Positions 7,537 through 16,346 of a stretch of DNA of 64,000 nucleotides are shown here, one piece after another. The DNA comes from an uncultured Oceanospirillaceae bacterium (GTDB taxonomy: Bacteria; Pseudomonadota; Gammaproteobacteria; Pseudomonadales; Oceanobacteraceae): NCBI GenBank assembly GCA_937974825.1, contig CALJVD010000032.1, positions 34,138 to 98,137 of the forward strand. Reading direction: 5' to 3'. The position numbers and the translations under genes were made by a program. Each line of letters opens with the position of its first letter. Position 1 is the stretch's first letter. The notes beneath the pieces are model-generated. The model searched no databases. It saw nothing but the letters and a program-made list of their open reading frames with translations, and was not told the DNA's origin.

Positions 7537-10500
7537 ATGAAGTTAGGTATATCGGGGAAGATTGCCCGTACGTTCCAGAACTCTCAAATAACCCCACTGC
7601 TTGCCTTAGTTGGGCTATTGCTTGGCTTCTTTGCCATTATGGTGACTCCTAAAGAAGAAGAACCGCAAATTGATGTCACCTTTGCCAACGTGTTTGTTGC
7701 CTTTCCTGGTGCTAGCGCTAAGCAAGTAGAGCAACTGGTATCTATTCCTGCTGAACAAGTGCTTTCTGAACTAAAAGGCGTGGATGATATTTTTTCTATC
7801 AGCTCACCCGGCCAATCTGTTTTAACTGTCGCTTTTGAAGTGGGTATTCCGCGTGAAGAAGCCATCTTAAACTTATACAACCAAATACACAGTAATAACG
7901 ATTGGTTCCCACAGAACATGGGCATCATGCCTCCTATTGTTAAACCAATGGGTATTGATGATGTACCTATTATGGCTCTGACCATATCGTCTAATCGTGA
8001 TGATATTAGCGCCGCGGAGTTAACTAAACTTGCGCATGCTTTAGAGATTGAATTAAAACGCATTCAAGGAACGCGTGATATTTATACCATTGGCGGTCAA
8101 GACAGTATTCTGGAAGTGCGCTTAGATCCTGCGCGTATGAACGGCTTTCACTTATCGTTTGACGATGTTCGCAATGCCTTATTAAGCGCCAATGCCGGTG
8201 GTCACATTTTGCCTTTAATTCAAAACAACCAAGTTATTCAAATACAGGCAGGTAGCTTCTTAAAGAGCGCAAGCGAGGTCGGCCAACTGGTGGTTGGTCG
8301 CTCAGATTCAGGGATTGTGTATTTAGCGGATGTCGCCGACATTAGGCTAGGCGCCGACACGCCCGAACAATCTGTATACACTCGCGCTCCTAACCAAAAA
8401 GACTCACTGCCAGCAGTGACTCTAGCCATTGCTAAGCAACCTGGCAGTAATGCTATCGACATCACTCAAGCCATAGACAAGCGCCTAACTCAGCTTAAAA
8501 ACCGTTTAATCCCCAATGATATTAACGTCGATATTACACGCGACTACGGCATCACCGCACAACAAAAATCAGAGCAACTAATCAGTAAGTTGCTGTTTGC
8601 AACGGCTGCCGTGGTAGTACTGGTTATCTTCAGTATGAGTTGGCGTGAAGGTGTGATTGTCGGCGGTGCTATTATTATCACGCTTGCCATTACACTCTTC
8701 GCCAGTTGGGCGTGGGGCTTTACGCTCAACCGAGTATCTTTATTCGCTCTTATTTTTTCAATTGGTATTTTAGTTGACGATGCCATAGTGGTGGTTGAGA
8801 ACATTCACCGTCATTTGCATTTAGACCCATCTCGCAACATGTTAGACATCATTCCTGAAGCGGTAGACGAAGTGGGTGGTCCGACTATTCTGGCTACCTT
8901 CACCGTTATTGCCGCCTTAATGCCAATGGCTTTTGTAACTGGATTAATGGGTCCATATATGAGCCCCATTCCCATTAACGCGTCCACTGGCATGTTAATC
9001 TCATTAATCGTTGCTTTTATTGCGACGCCTTGGTTGTCGTATAAGCTAATGCGTGGCATGAAGATTGAGTCTACTTCCCAACACACAGACAGCATTGAAG
9101 CTCAGAAAAACACCAAGTTATATCGATTCTTTAACCGCTTAATGCGCCCGCTTATTGAGGGTGCTAACGCAGGCAAAAAACGCTTAATGCTCTTTGCTGG
9201 TGTCATGCTACTGATCGTAATGGCAGTGTCTTTACCGGTATTTAAGCTGGTTGTATTAAAAATGTTGCCCTTCGATAACAAATCTGAATTTCAGATTATG
9301 GTTGATATGCCCGAGGGTACTCCAGTTGAGCAGACCTTAGTGGTGCTAGAATCCTTATCAGACGAGTTAATGAGCATTCCGGAAATTAAAGACGTTCAGC
9401 TATACGCTGGCACCGCTGCCCCAATTAACTTTAACGGTTTAGTGCGTCAGTATTACTTACGTGCAATGCCACATCAGGGCGATATACAGGTTAACTTAGT
9501 CGATAAAGAACAGCGCGACCGCCAGAGTCACGAGATTGCTCGCTCAGTGCGCGCCTCGCTGCAAAAGATTGGCTTAACTTATAACGCCAACGTTAAGGTC
9601 GTTGAAGTTCCTCCAGGCCCGCCTGTGATGTCCCCTATTGTGGCTGAAATCTACGGGCCTGATTATAAGCAGCAGATTGCAGCAGCTAAACAACTGCGTG
9701 CCTTATTTGAGAACACGCCCAATGTGGTAGATGTCGACGATATGATTGAATCGCCACAAGAGAAATGGGTCATCAATATCAATCGTACACGTGCCGCGCA
9801 ATTAGGTGTTGCCCAGGCCAGTATTGTGCAAGCCATCAACACGGCTTTAGGTGGTGAAGATGTTAGTTATTTGCACACCGAAAACAACAAATACCCTTTA
9901 CCGGTGCGCTTAGAGCTACCAGAAGGCAGCAAGGTTGAACTCAACCAGCTAAAAGTGATGAAGGTACGCTCTATTCAAGGTGACCTAATTGCTGTTGCCG
10001 ACCTTATTGATATAGAGAAAACCACGTCCGACCACACCATCTACCACAAAAACCTACAGCCCGTAGTATTTGTAATGGCCGATGTCGCCGGTGAGCTAGA
10101 CAGTCCATTGTATGGTTTATACGACATTGCTACCTCAATGGACGACAACGGAATGGACTGGCAGCAAATGCTTATTAAGCAGCCACCAGTGACTGATACC
10201 ATTGCAATGAAATGGGATGGTGAATGGCAAATTACCTATGAAACTTTCCGGGATATGGGCATTGCCTATGCCGTGGGAATGATTTTAATTTACTTATTGG
10301 TTGTTGGTCATTTCCATTCTTACTTAGTCCCCTTGGTGATTATGGCGCCTATTCCTTTAACCATTATTGGGGTAATGCCTGGTCACAGCTTGTTTGGTGC
10401 ACAGTTTACGGCAACTTCTATGATTGGCATGATCGCATTAGCAGGAATCATTGTGCGTAACTCTATCTTACTCGTGGACTTTATTAAGCTTGAAAGTGCT

Positions 10501-10728
10501 GCGGGTATGAAGTTTACCGACGCTATTATTATGGCGGCTGCGGTACGCGCTAAGCCCATTGTATTAACGGCTTTTGCTGCCATGATTGGTGCGCTATTTA
10601 TTTTAGATGACCCTATCTTTAACGGCCTAGCCATTGCACTTATCTTTGGTATTTTGGTTTCTACCCTACTGACCTTGGTAGTTATTCCAATCTTATATTT
10701 CTCGGCGTTTAAAAAGCAGTATCAGTAA
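7537..10728 (+). CDS. RND efflux permease, AcrB/HAE1-like subfamily
   Basis: This proton-driven inner-membrane exporter of about 1063 residues has 12 predicted membrane helices and two large periplasmic loops. N-terminal TPKEEEPQIDV and FPGASAKQVEQLV are typical of RND pumps. The TM4 relay SIGILVDDAIVVVENIHRH keeps the paired Asp residues needed for proton transfer. It belongs to a divergent HAE1 branch, not to the AcrB/MexB core, so substrates are unknown. The ATG at 7537 is chosen because AAGGTGG ends 5 bases before it; an upstream in-frame GTG (7528) overlaps that site. It is cotranscribed with the adaptor. Confidence 0.9.
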   Translation: MKLGISGKIARTFQNSQITPLLALVGLLLGFFAIMVTPKEEEPQIDVTFANVFVAFPGASAKQVEQLVSIPAEQVLSELKGVDDIFSISSPGQSVLTVAFEVGIPREEAILNLYNQIHSNNDWFPQNMGIMPPIVKPMGIDDVPIMALTISSNRDDISAAELTKLAHALEIELKRIQGTRDIYTIGGQDSILEVRLDPARMNGFHLSFDDVRNALLSANAGGHILPLIQNNQVIQIQAGSFLKSASEVGQLVVGRSDSGIVYLADVADIRLGADTPEQSVYTRAPNQKDSLPAVTLAIAKQPGSNAIDITQAIDKRLTQLKNRLIPNDINVDITRDYGITAQQKSEQLISKLLFATAAVVVLVIFSMSWREGVIVGGAIIITLAITLFASWAWGFTLNRVSLFALIFSIGILVDDAIVVVENIHRHLHLDPSRNMLDIIPEAVDEVGGPTILATFTVIAALMPMAFVTGLMGPYMSPIPINASTGMLISLIVAFIATPWLSYKLMRGMKIESTSQHTDSIEAQKNTKLYRFFNRLMRPLIEGANAGKKRLMLFAGVMLLIVMAVSLPVFKLVVLKMLPFDNKSEFQIMVDMPEGTPVEQTLVVLESLSDELMSIPEIKDVQLYAGTAAPINFNGLVRQYYLRAMPHQGDIQVNLVDKEQRDRQSHEIARSVRASLQKIGLTYNANVKVVEVPPGPPVMSPIVAEIYGPDYKQQIAAAKQLRALFENTPNVVDVDDMIESPQEKWVININRTRAAQLGVAQASIVQAINTALGGEDVSYLHTENNKYPLPVRLELPEGSKVELNQLKVMKVRSIQGDLIAVADLIDIEKTTSDHTIYHKNLQPVVFVMADVAGELDSPLYGLYDIATSMDDNGMDWQQMLIKQPPVTDTIAMKWDGEWQITYETFRDMGIAYAVGMILIYLLVVGHFHSYLVPLVIMAPIPLTIIGVMPGHSLFGAQFTATSMIGMIALAGIIVRNSILLVDFIKLESAAGMKFTDAIIMAAAVRAKPIVLTAFAAMIGALFILDDPIFNGLAIALIFGILVSTLLTLVVIPILYFSAFKKQYQ

Positions 10729-10748
10729 AAATTGAAGTGCTAAAAAAA

Positions 10749-10775
10749 GGGGCGATTACTAATAGTAATCGCCCC
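10749..10775 (-). terminator. Terminator between the RND pump and the DUF748 gene
   Basis: GGGGCGATTACT and AGTAATCGCCCC form a perfect 12-bp stem with a 3-base loop. The A run at 10742-10748 gives a T run on the minus strand, so it terminates the leftward DUF748 gene best. It also lies at the end of the RND operon. Confidence 0.88.
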
Positions 10776-10796
10776 TTGTACTGAACAGCTAATGGG

Positions 10797-13280
10797 TTAG
10801 TTCACCCCTAGTAAAACCTCTGCTTTTTCACCTTTTTGAGTACGGCAAATAGACAAACGTGCGGCGACTTTTTCATCATAAGCTAGCAACCAGTCCTTCA
10901 CCTTTTGACCACGCTCTAACGCAAAATCAGACCAGTCTTCACCCAGCTCATCGGCTTCTGCTGTGCTCACAAATGGGCAGGCTTTCACTTCAAGCTTATC
11001 TTTCTTCTTCATAAGCTCCGCCACCTTAGTAAGGTTTGCAATTTGTTCGTCGGTTAACTCTGTCACACCATGCTCGTACACTAAAGAGTCTAAACGAATG
11101 GCAAACAGATAATCACCGGCAAAACTTGCAACGGTAAGCATGGTTCCGTAAGGCTGCATGGCTTGTTTTAAGAAGTAGACTGTACCGGCTTTCAGCGCTT
11201 TCTGAGTTAACTGCTTAGTAATATCATTTAAGCCAATATCAGGATCCGCCAAGTCGCCCTCTAACGGAATACTTAAGCGTAAGTTCCCATTATCGTCACG
11301 TAGTAATCCCACCGCAGTATCAATGGGCATAGATATTTGCTTACTGATTTTGCTGATGGTTTCTTCATTTACTGGCGTAAACTTAGAATTACGCAGTAAT
11401 ATTTTAACGTTACCGCCAAGCTGAGCCTTATCAAAAGTAATATGAGCATCAACGTCTAACGAGCCACGATCTAGCTGATACCCCAAAGCCTGAATGAAGT
11501 AGCCATTAAACGGCACTAAATCTAACTGACGTACGGTCACATCCACATTGCCTTGCGGATATAACACTGCATCACGTTCAAACAGCCCTAAGCTACCTGT
11601 TGCGACTATCATATTGTAGCGACCAATACCTAAATGGATTTCAAAAGGTACTTTTTCAGTTAATGAGAAATCACTTTGCTTAATGGTGCTATTAATTTCA
11701 CCAATGCTTACCTTAGTAATATTGATATCCGTTTTTAACGCCGGTGTTATAGAGTAATCTTCGACATGTACCTTACTCGCGACAGTTTCTGCACCTTCAA
11801 CCTCTTCAGCCTGCTGAATTAAACCGGCTAGCACTAATGCCAACAGAAGTGGCTTACTATCTTCTTTAGCTTCTGAGTTTTTTGCATCTTCTTGGCTTGC
11901 ATCGACCGTAGTTTCTTCATTTGGCAAACCGACTAAATTCCCGTCTTTATCACGCTGAATATTCACCAGCAAGCCTGAGTAATATTGATTACCCAGTGTG
12001 ACTGAAAACTCATCGCTGCTTACATCAACGGCCAAATCATTAAAGCCATACTGCTCTAAATTCAATAACTGCTCTTCTTTGCCAGTTACGCTTAGCTGTG
12101 TAATTAACAGAGATTCTAATTGCGGTTTTAAGTCTTGATGTTGGAAGTTTTCAAGGTTGACCTGATCGAGCGCTAACTGCATGGGGTCATCGTTAAGAGC
12201 GATATGATTAACCTGTAACGATGCAAAAGACTGCTGCGTACCTGCGTTACTTATTTCGTTAATGCTGACATCATCGATGCTGAGGGTTAAACCTTTACCA
12301 TCATCAACACCCAGTGATTTTACAAGTAAACGTTCAACGCTTTGTGATTCCGCATCCGCCAAAATATTGTTTAAACTCAACTGAGATAAATTAAGGCTAA
12401 GTTCATCATCTAACACTAAGGACAAGCCGTTTACGCTAAGGTCTCCTTGCCATTGTGGCTGAATTAATAGGTTGCTTAGCTTACCTTTTGCATTAAGTGC
12501 TAGTGGTGCGTTTAACAATAAGTTTTGTTCACCAGAGACCGCTAACGATTCAAGAACCAATGCCACATTAATTTTAGGCTCACTATTTTCTGCGGTATTC
12601 AAACCCTCTATTTGAATATTTTTAACCTGCAATTCGCCTTCAGTCTCTAAGCCATCTATAGATAACTGCCATTGGTAGCGTTGGTTTTTTATTTCTAAAT
12701 TAGTAACTTGCACCGTCCAGGGTTCTTCGTCTGTACTGTCACTTTCTGTGCTTGCTTCAACGGCACCCGGCTGTTTCTGAGTGTCGGCACCCGCCAATGG
12801 GATTGAAATCCCCGCCACCGTCATGCTTTCTGAGTCTTTAGTAAGCACGGCTTCTAGACCTAGGTCTAGGCCATCTAAAATGACATTACGCACGACTATC
12901 TGCTGCTGCAGCATGGCCCAAAGATTAATATCTAAGGTTAAATTATTAAGGTGGGTTTGCTCTTTGCCTACATTAGGGTGAGTAAGAGTCACTCCTGTTA
13001 AAGAAAGCTGGGTAGCGAATGGCGCAAACTTCCAGTCTTGCGCTTCTAATTGATAATTTTCGCCTTGCTCCTCATACCAGTCGGCAGCGAAACTCAAGGC
13101 AATTCCTGGCGCCATATATAAGCCGACCAATAAAGCTAGCAAAATAATAATAAGAAGGGTCGATAAAATAACGAGTATTCTCTTAAGCAAAGCAATACCT
13201 ATCAATAAGTTATAATTTAATTTAAGTTTAACACCTTGAAATACCAATCCATAGTGTCCGACTTTGAGGTTGTTAGCCAC
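10797..13280 (-). CDS. DUF748 family envelope protein (AsmA-like)
   Basis: This protein of about 827 residues has one strong N-terminal membrane helix (ILSTLLIIILLALLVGLYM) and a long beta-rich periplasmic region. It matches the DUF748 family, which is related to AsmA-type proteins implicated in envelope lipid homeostasis. Near the C-terminus, FKLVPFNGYF-like and LSIPLEGDLADPDIGL segments and a final OmpA-like stretch (LEVKACPFVSTAEADELG) are characteristic. Function is not established. The annotated start is a GTG giving an unusual 30-residue leader before the helix. A TTG at 13190 (LLKRILVILS) with AGGT upstream would give a more typical start. It is divergent from the SMP-30-like gene. Confidence 0.82.
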   Translation of the reverse strand: MANNLKVGHYGLVFQGVKLKLNYNLLIGIALLKRILVILSTLLIIILLALLVGLYMAPGIALSFAADWYEEQGENYQLEAQDWKFAPFATQLSLTGVTLTHPNVGKEQTHLNNLTLDINLWAMLQQQIVVRNVILDGLDLGLEAVLTKDSESMTVAGISIPLAGADTQKQPGAVEASTESDSTDEEPWTVQVTNLEIKNQRYQWQLSIDGLETEGELQVKNIQIEGLNTAENSEPKINVALVLESLAVSGEQNLLLNAPLALNAKGKLSNLLIQPQWQGDLSVNGLSLVLDDELSLNLSQLSLNNILADAESQSVERLLVKSLGVDDGKGLTLSIDDVSINEISNAGTQQSFASLQVNHIALNDDPMQLALDQVNLENFQHQDLKPQLESLLITQLSVTGKEEQLLNLEQYGFNDLAVDVSSDEFSVTLGNQYYSGLLVNIQRDKDGNLVGLPNEETTVDASQEDAKNSEAKEDSKPLLLALVLAGLIQQAEEVEGAETVASKVHVEDYSITPALKTDINITKVSIGEINSTIKQSDFSLTEKVPFEIHLGIGRYNMIVATGSLGLFERDAVLYPQGNVDVTVRQLDLVPFNGYFIQALGYQLDRGSLDVDAHITFDKAQLGGNVKILLRNSKFTPVNEETISKISKQISMPIDTAVGLLRDDNGNLRLSIPLEGDLADPDIGLNDITKQLTQKALKAGTVYFLKQAMQPYGTMLTVASFAGDYLFAIRLDSLVYEHGVTELTDEQIANLTKVAELMKKKDKLEVKACPFVSTAEADELGEDWSDFALERGQKVKDWLLAYDEKVAARLSICRTQKGEKAEVLLGVN

Positions 13281-13364
13281 CTATTATTATTCAATAAGAT
13301 CGTATAAATCGGATTAAAACCAAGGTATGGTTAGACCATAAGAATAATAATACAGGACCTTAAG

Positions 13365-14429
13365 ATGAAAAAGCTCACGGGTTTAACTGCACTTATTTTA
13401 CTTTCATCTTACTTGTTTTTTTGGCCAACACAGGTAGACCCCGTCGCTTGGCAAGCACCCAAAGCACCAGCTTTAGAGGGTGAGTTTCAAGTAAATAACA
13501 AACTCTCAACGGTTAAGCGTTTGGCAATGGCTGAAGGTATTGGGCCAGAAACCATCGCCATTGATACGCAAGGGTTTATTTACACTGGGTATCAAGACGG
13601 CAAAGTTGTTCGCTTTAATCCGCAAGGAAAACAGCCCGATCTCATTGTTAACACTCAAGGGCGCCCACTAGGCATAGACATAGCCGAAGATGGCAGTTTG
13701 ATTATAGCAGATGCATTAAAAGGCTTATTAAGAGTAACGCCTGAGAATGGTGCTATAGAGCTGTTAACCGACTCGGCCAATAACCAGCCGTTTAAATTTA
13801 CCGATGACGTTGTGATTGCGAAAAGCGGCATGATTTACTTTACCGACGCTTCCAGCAAATTTGGCCCTGCAATGCACGCGCGTGATGATATTCTCGAGCA
13901 CGGTGGTCATGGTCGTCTGATTCAATACAACCCGCACACTAAAGAAACTCATGTGTTACTCGAGGGCTTACAGTTTGCCAACGGAGTGGCTTTATCAAAA
14001 GACCAATCGTATTTGTTAGTGGCAGAAACAGGTAATTACAGTGTGGTTCGTTATTGGCTTACAGGACCGAATACAGGCCAACATGATCTATTTTTAGAAA
14101 ACTTGCCGGGCATACCCGATGGTATTTCTAGTAACGGTGAAGGAATATTTTGGTTAGCGTTATTCTCACCTAGAAACGCGCTACTGGATTTTGCCTCCCC
14201 CTACCCTTGGCTGCGTAAGTTATTTTTTAGAATTCCAGCGTTTTTACAACCGCAACCGGCAGCCCATGCTTTTGTATTAGGAATAAACGAGCAGGCGCAT
14301 ATAACACATAATCTACAAGACGCGTCCGAACATGCTTTCCACCCGATCACCAGTGTTATTCAACATAATCGTAAGCTATATCTTGGTAGTTTAACCGCCG
14401 ATCATTTCGCGGTATATGACCTAGACTAA
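13365..14429 (+). CDS. SMP-30/strictosidine-synthase-like beta-propeller protein
   Basis: The 354 residues start with a single membrane helix or uncleaved signal (LTALILLSSYLFFWPTQ). A six-bladed propeller follows, similar to APMAP and strictosidine-synthase-like proteins. Recognisable segments are GPETIAIDTQGFIYTGYQDG, GRPLGIDIAEDGSLIIADA, FANGVALSKDQSYLLVAETG and LPGIPDGISSNGEGIFWLA. The family includes lactonases and arylesterases. The real substrate here is unknown, and most bacterial members have no demonstrated Pictet-Spengler activity. It is anchored at the periplasmic face. A run of A and T (AATAATAATACAGGACC) precedes the start, with AGGA upstream. Confidence 0.82.
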   Translation: MKKLTGLTALILLSSYLFFWPTQVDPVAWQAPKAPALEGEFQVNNKLSTVKRLAMAEGIGPETIAIDTQGFIYTGYQDGKVVRFNPQGKQPDLIVNTQGRPLGIDIAEDGSLIIADALKGLLRVTPENGAIELLTDSANNQPFKFTDDVVIAKSGMIYFTDASSKFGPAMHARDDILEHGGHGRLIQYNPHTKETHVLLEGLQFANGVALSKDQSYLLVAETGNYSVVRYWLTGPNTGQHDLFLENLPGIPDGISSNGEGIFWLALFSPRNALLDFASPYPWLRKLFFRIPAFLQPQPAAHAFVLGINEQAHITHNLQDASEHAFHPITSVIQHNRKLYLGSLTADHFAVYDLD

Positions 14430-14439
14430 ACTTCACAGT

Positions 14440-14458
14440 GGGGTGAGTTAATCACCCC
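14440..14458. terminator. Small hairpin between convergent genes
   Basis: GGGGTGA and TCACCCC form a 7-bp stem that overlaps the recD stop codon and follows the SMP-30-like gene by 10 bases. No T run follows on either strand, so termination efficiency is doubtful. Confidence 0.4.
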
Positions 14459-16346
14459 ATAAGGCTTCTCTTAAACCGCTTGCGCGTTGAACTTTACTTC
14501 TAATGCCCTGCTGCCAACAGGCATCACTAGAAAACAAGGTGAACTCCTGTTTTGCTCGCGTAATTGCAGTGTAGATTAGTTCACCGGTAATAACATTTTG
14601 CCATTGATTAGGCAGCAACAAGCATACTCGTGTGAACTCAGATCCTTGGCTTTTATGCACTGTGATGGCAAAGGCTGTTTCATGCGCAGGAATACGGCTA
14701 GGCAACAACCAACGAACACCACCCTCTGCATTTAAGAAGGCTACTTTGAGTTGGTTATCTTGATATGGCAGCGCAATGCCTATGTCACCATTAAACAAGC
14801 CTAAGTCATAGTTATTTTGACTAACGATAACGGCACGACCGGGGTACCAAAAACTGTCTTCTGTTCCATAGTTACTAGAAACACCGGCGCCAAAAGCACC
14901 TTGTTCTCTAAGTAGCCTTAAAATATGTTGGTTTACCTGCTCAACGCCATAAGGGCCTTTACGTAAGGCAACTAACACCTGAAATGTATCGTATGCTGCA
15001 AAGATGGCTATGGCTTTTTTATCAGGGTCTAGGTTTTGTTTTAAAACATCGATGTACTCTTTAAAACCTTGCTTAATATGCTGTTTCCAAGCATCTTGCT
15101 GCCAATAATATTGTTCATGCTCATTAAGCACTTCAAAATGCACATCACTAAAGCCATTAAAGGCTGTTTGCGCCTCGGCCTCATTACCGCCATTGACAGC
15201 TTTTGCTAAATGACCAATACCACTGTTGGCGTCAAATCGGTGTGATACTCGCAACTGTGCTACGGCATTCTGTAATGGCTTATTCGAATGCTCTATATAG
15301 CCTTCTAGTTGATACCCCGTTATCTGTTGTAGTTTTTCAGCAAAACTCGGCTGTACCCCATGCTGATTCCCGGCGTCGCATAAATCGGCTAAGACGCTAC
15401 CCACCTCGACCGAAGCAAGCTGATCTTTGTCTCCTATGAGAATTAAGCGAGCACTCGGAGACAAGGCCTCAAGTAAATGGCTCATCATGGGCAGGTCGAC
15501 CATAGAGGCCTCATCAACAACCACACAGTCAAAGGGCAAATGTTGGCGCGCATGGTAACGGAATCCGCGTGGTGTCCAACCTAATAAACGGTGCAAAGTA
15601 TAGCTATCATCAGGAATCCGTTCTGAATAAGGCAAAGCGCCTTGCTTTGCTCGTGTTTTTGCTTCTCGAATGGATTCGGTCATACGTGCTGCGGCTTTAC
15701 CCGTGGGTGCGGCTAATGCCACGCTTAAGTCTGGATTTAAACTTAATAAGGCACTGAGCATCTTAGTCACTGTCGTAGTCTTACCCGTGCCCGGACCGCC
15801 TGTAATTACAGCAAAGTTTTGTAAACAAGCACTGGCAGCGGCTATTTTTTGCCAATCAATTTGGTCTTCAAGGGTAGGAAACAACTGAGTTAAGACTTCT
15901 GCTAACGCACTTTCATCTATGGTATTTTCAACATTTAATCGAGCCTGTATTTGCTTTAATACCTGTTGTTCATAATGGTAGTAACGCGCTAAGTACAAAT
16001 TACTTTTATGCAAAACCAAAGGTTGGTTAGCGTATGCAACATCTTGCTCTACGCAATGCACTGTCGCCGCATTTTTTAAGCTATCCAGCACATCAGCCAA
16101 TGCCTGCTGATTCCATTCTTTAGCCAACAAAGGATATGCAGACAGCCATTCAATATTGTGCAAGGGTAAGCAGGTCTGCCCTTTACCCAGAGCCATATTC
16201 ACTAGTACTGCAGCCAGCTCTAAATGCAGCAAATCTAAATTCTTTGTTTGTGCTTGTGTCTCATAAGCCAGTATTTGCTTAGTAAATTGAATATCAATGG
16301 CACGTAACTGTTCGCTTATATTGGGGTTATTTAAAATTGTCATCAT
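14448..16346 (-). CDS. recD: RecBCD alpha subunit, RecD helicase
   Basis: RecD is the 5'-3' helicase of exonuclease V, which processes double-strand breaks for RecA. Its 632 residues compare with 608 in E. coli. The Walker A motif GGPGTGKTTTV, motif II VVVDEASMVDLPMM, and the C-terminal motif AFAITVHKSQGSEFTRV with AITRAKQEF are superfamily 1B hallmarks. The start overlaps the end of recB by 4 bases, and recD is last in the recC-recB-recD operon. Confidence 0.95.
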   Translation of the reverse strand: MMTILNNPNISEQLRAIDIQFTKQILAYETQAQTKNLDLLHLELAAVLVNMALGKGQTCLPLHNIEWLSAYPLLAKEWNQQALADVLDSLKNAATVHCVEQDVAYANQPLVLHKSNLYLARYYHYEQQVLKQIQARLNVENTIDESALAEVLTQLFPTLEDQIDWQKIAAASACLQNFAVITGGPGTGKTTTVTKMLSALLSLNPDLSVALAAPTGKAAARMTESIREAKTRAKQGALPYSERIPDDSYTLHRLLGWTPRGFRYHARQHLPFDCVVVDEASMVDLPMMSHLLEALSPSARLILIGDKDQLASVEVGSVLADLCDAGNQHGVQPSFAEKLQQITGYQLEGYIEHSNKPLQNAVAQLRVSHRFDANSGIGHLAKAVNGGNEAEAQTAFNGFSDVHFEVLNEHEQYYWQQDAWKQHIKQGFKEYIDVLKQNLDPDKKAIAIFAAYDTFQVLVALRKGPYGVEQVNQHILRLLREQGAFGAGVSSNYGTEDSFWYPGRAVIVSQNNYDLGLFNGDIGIALPYQDNQLKVAFLNAEGGVRWLLPSRIPAHETAFAITVHKSQGSEFTRVCLLLPNQWQNVITGELIYTAITRAKQEFTLFSSDACWQQGIRSKVQRASGLREALWGD

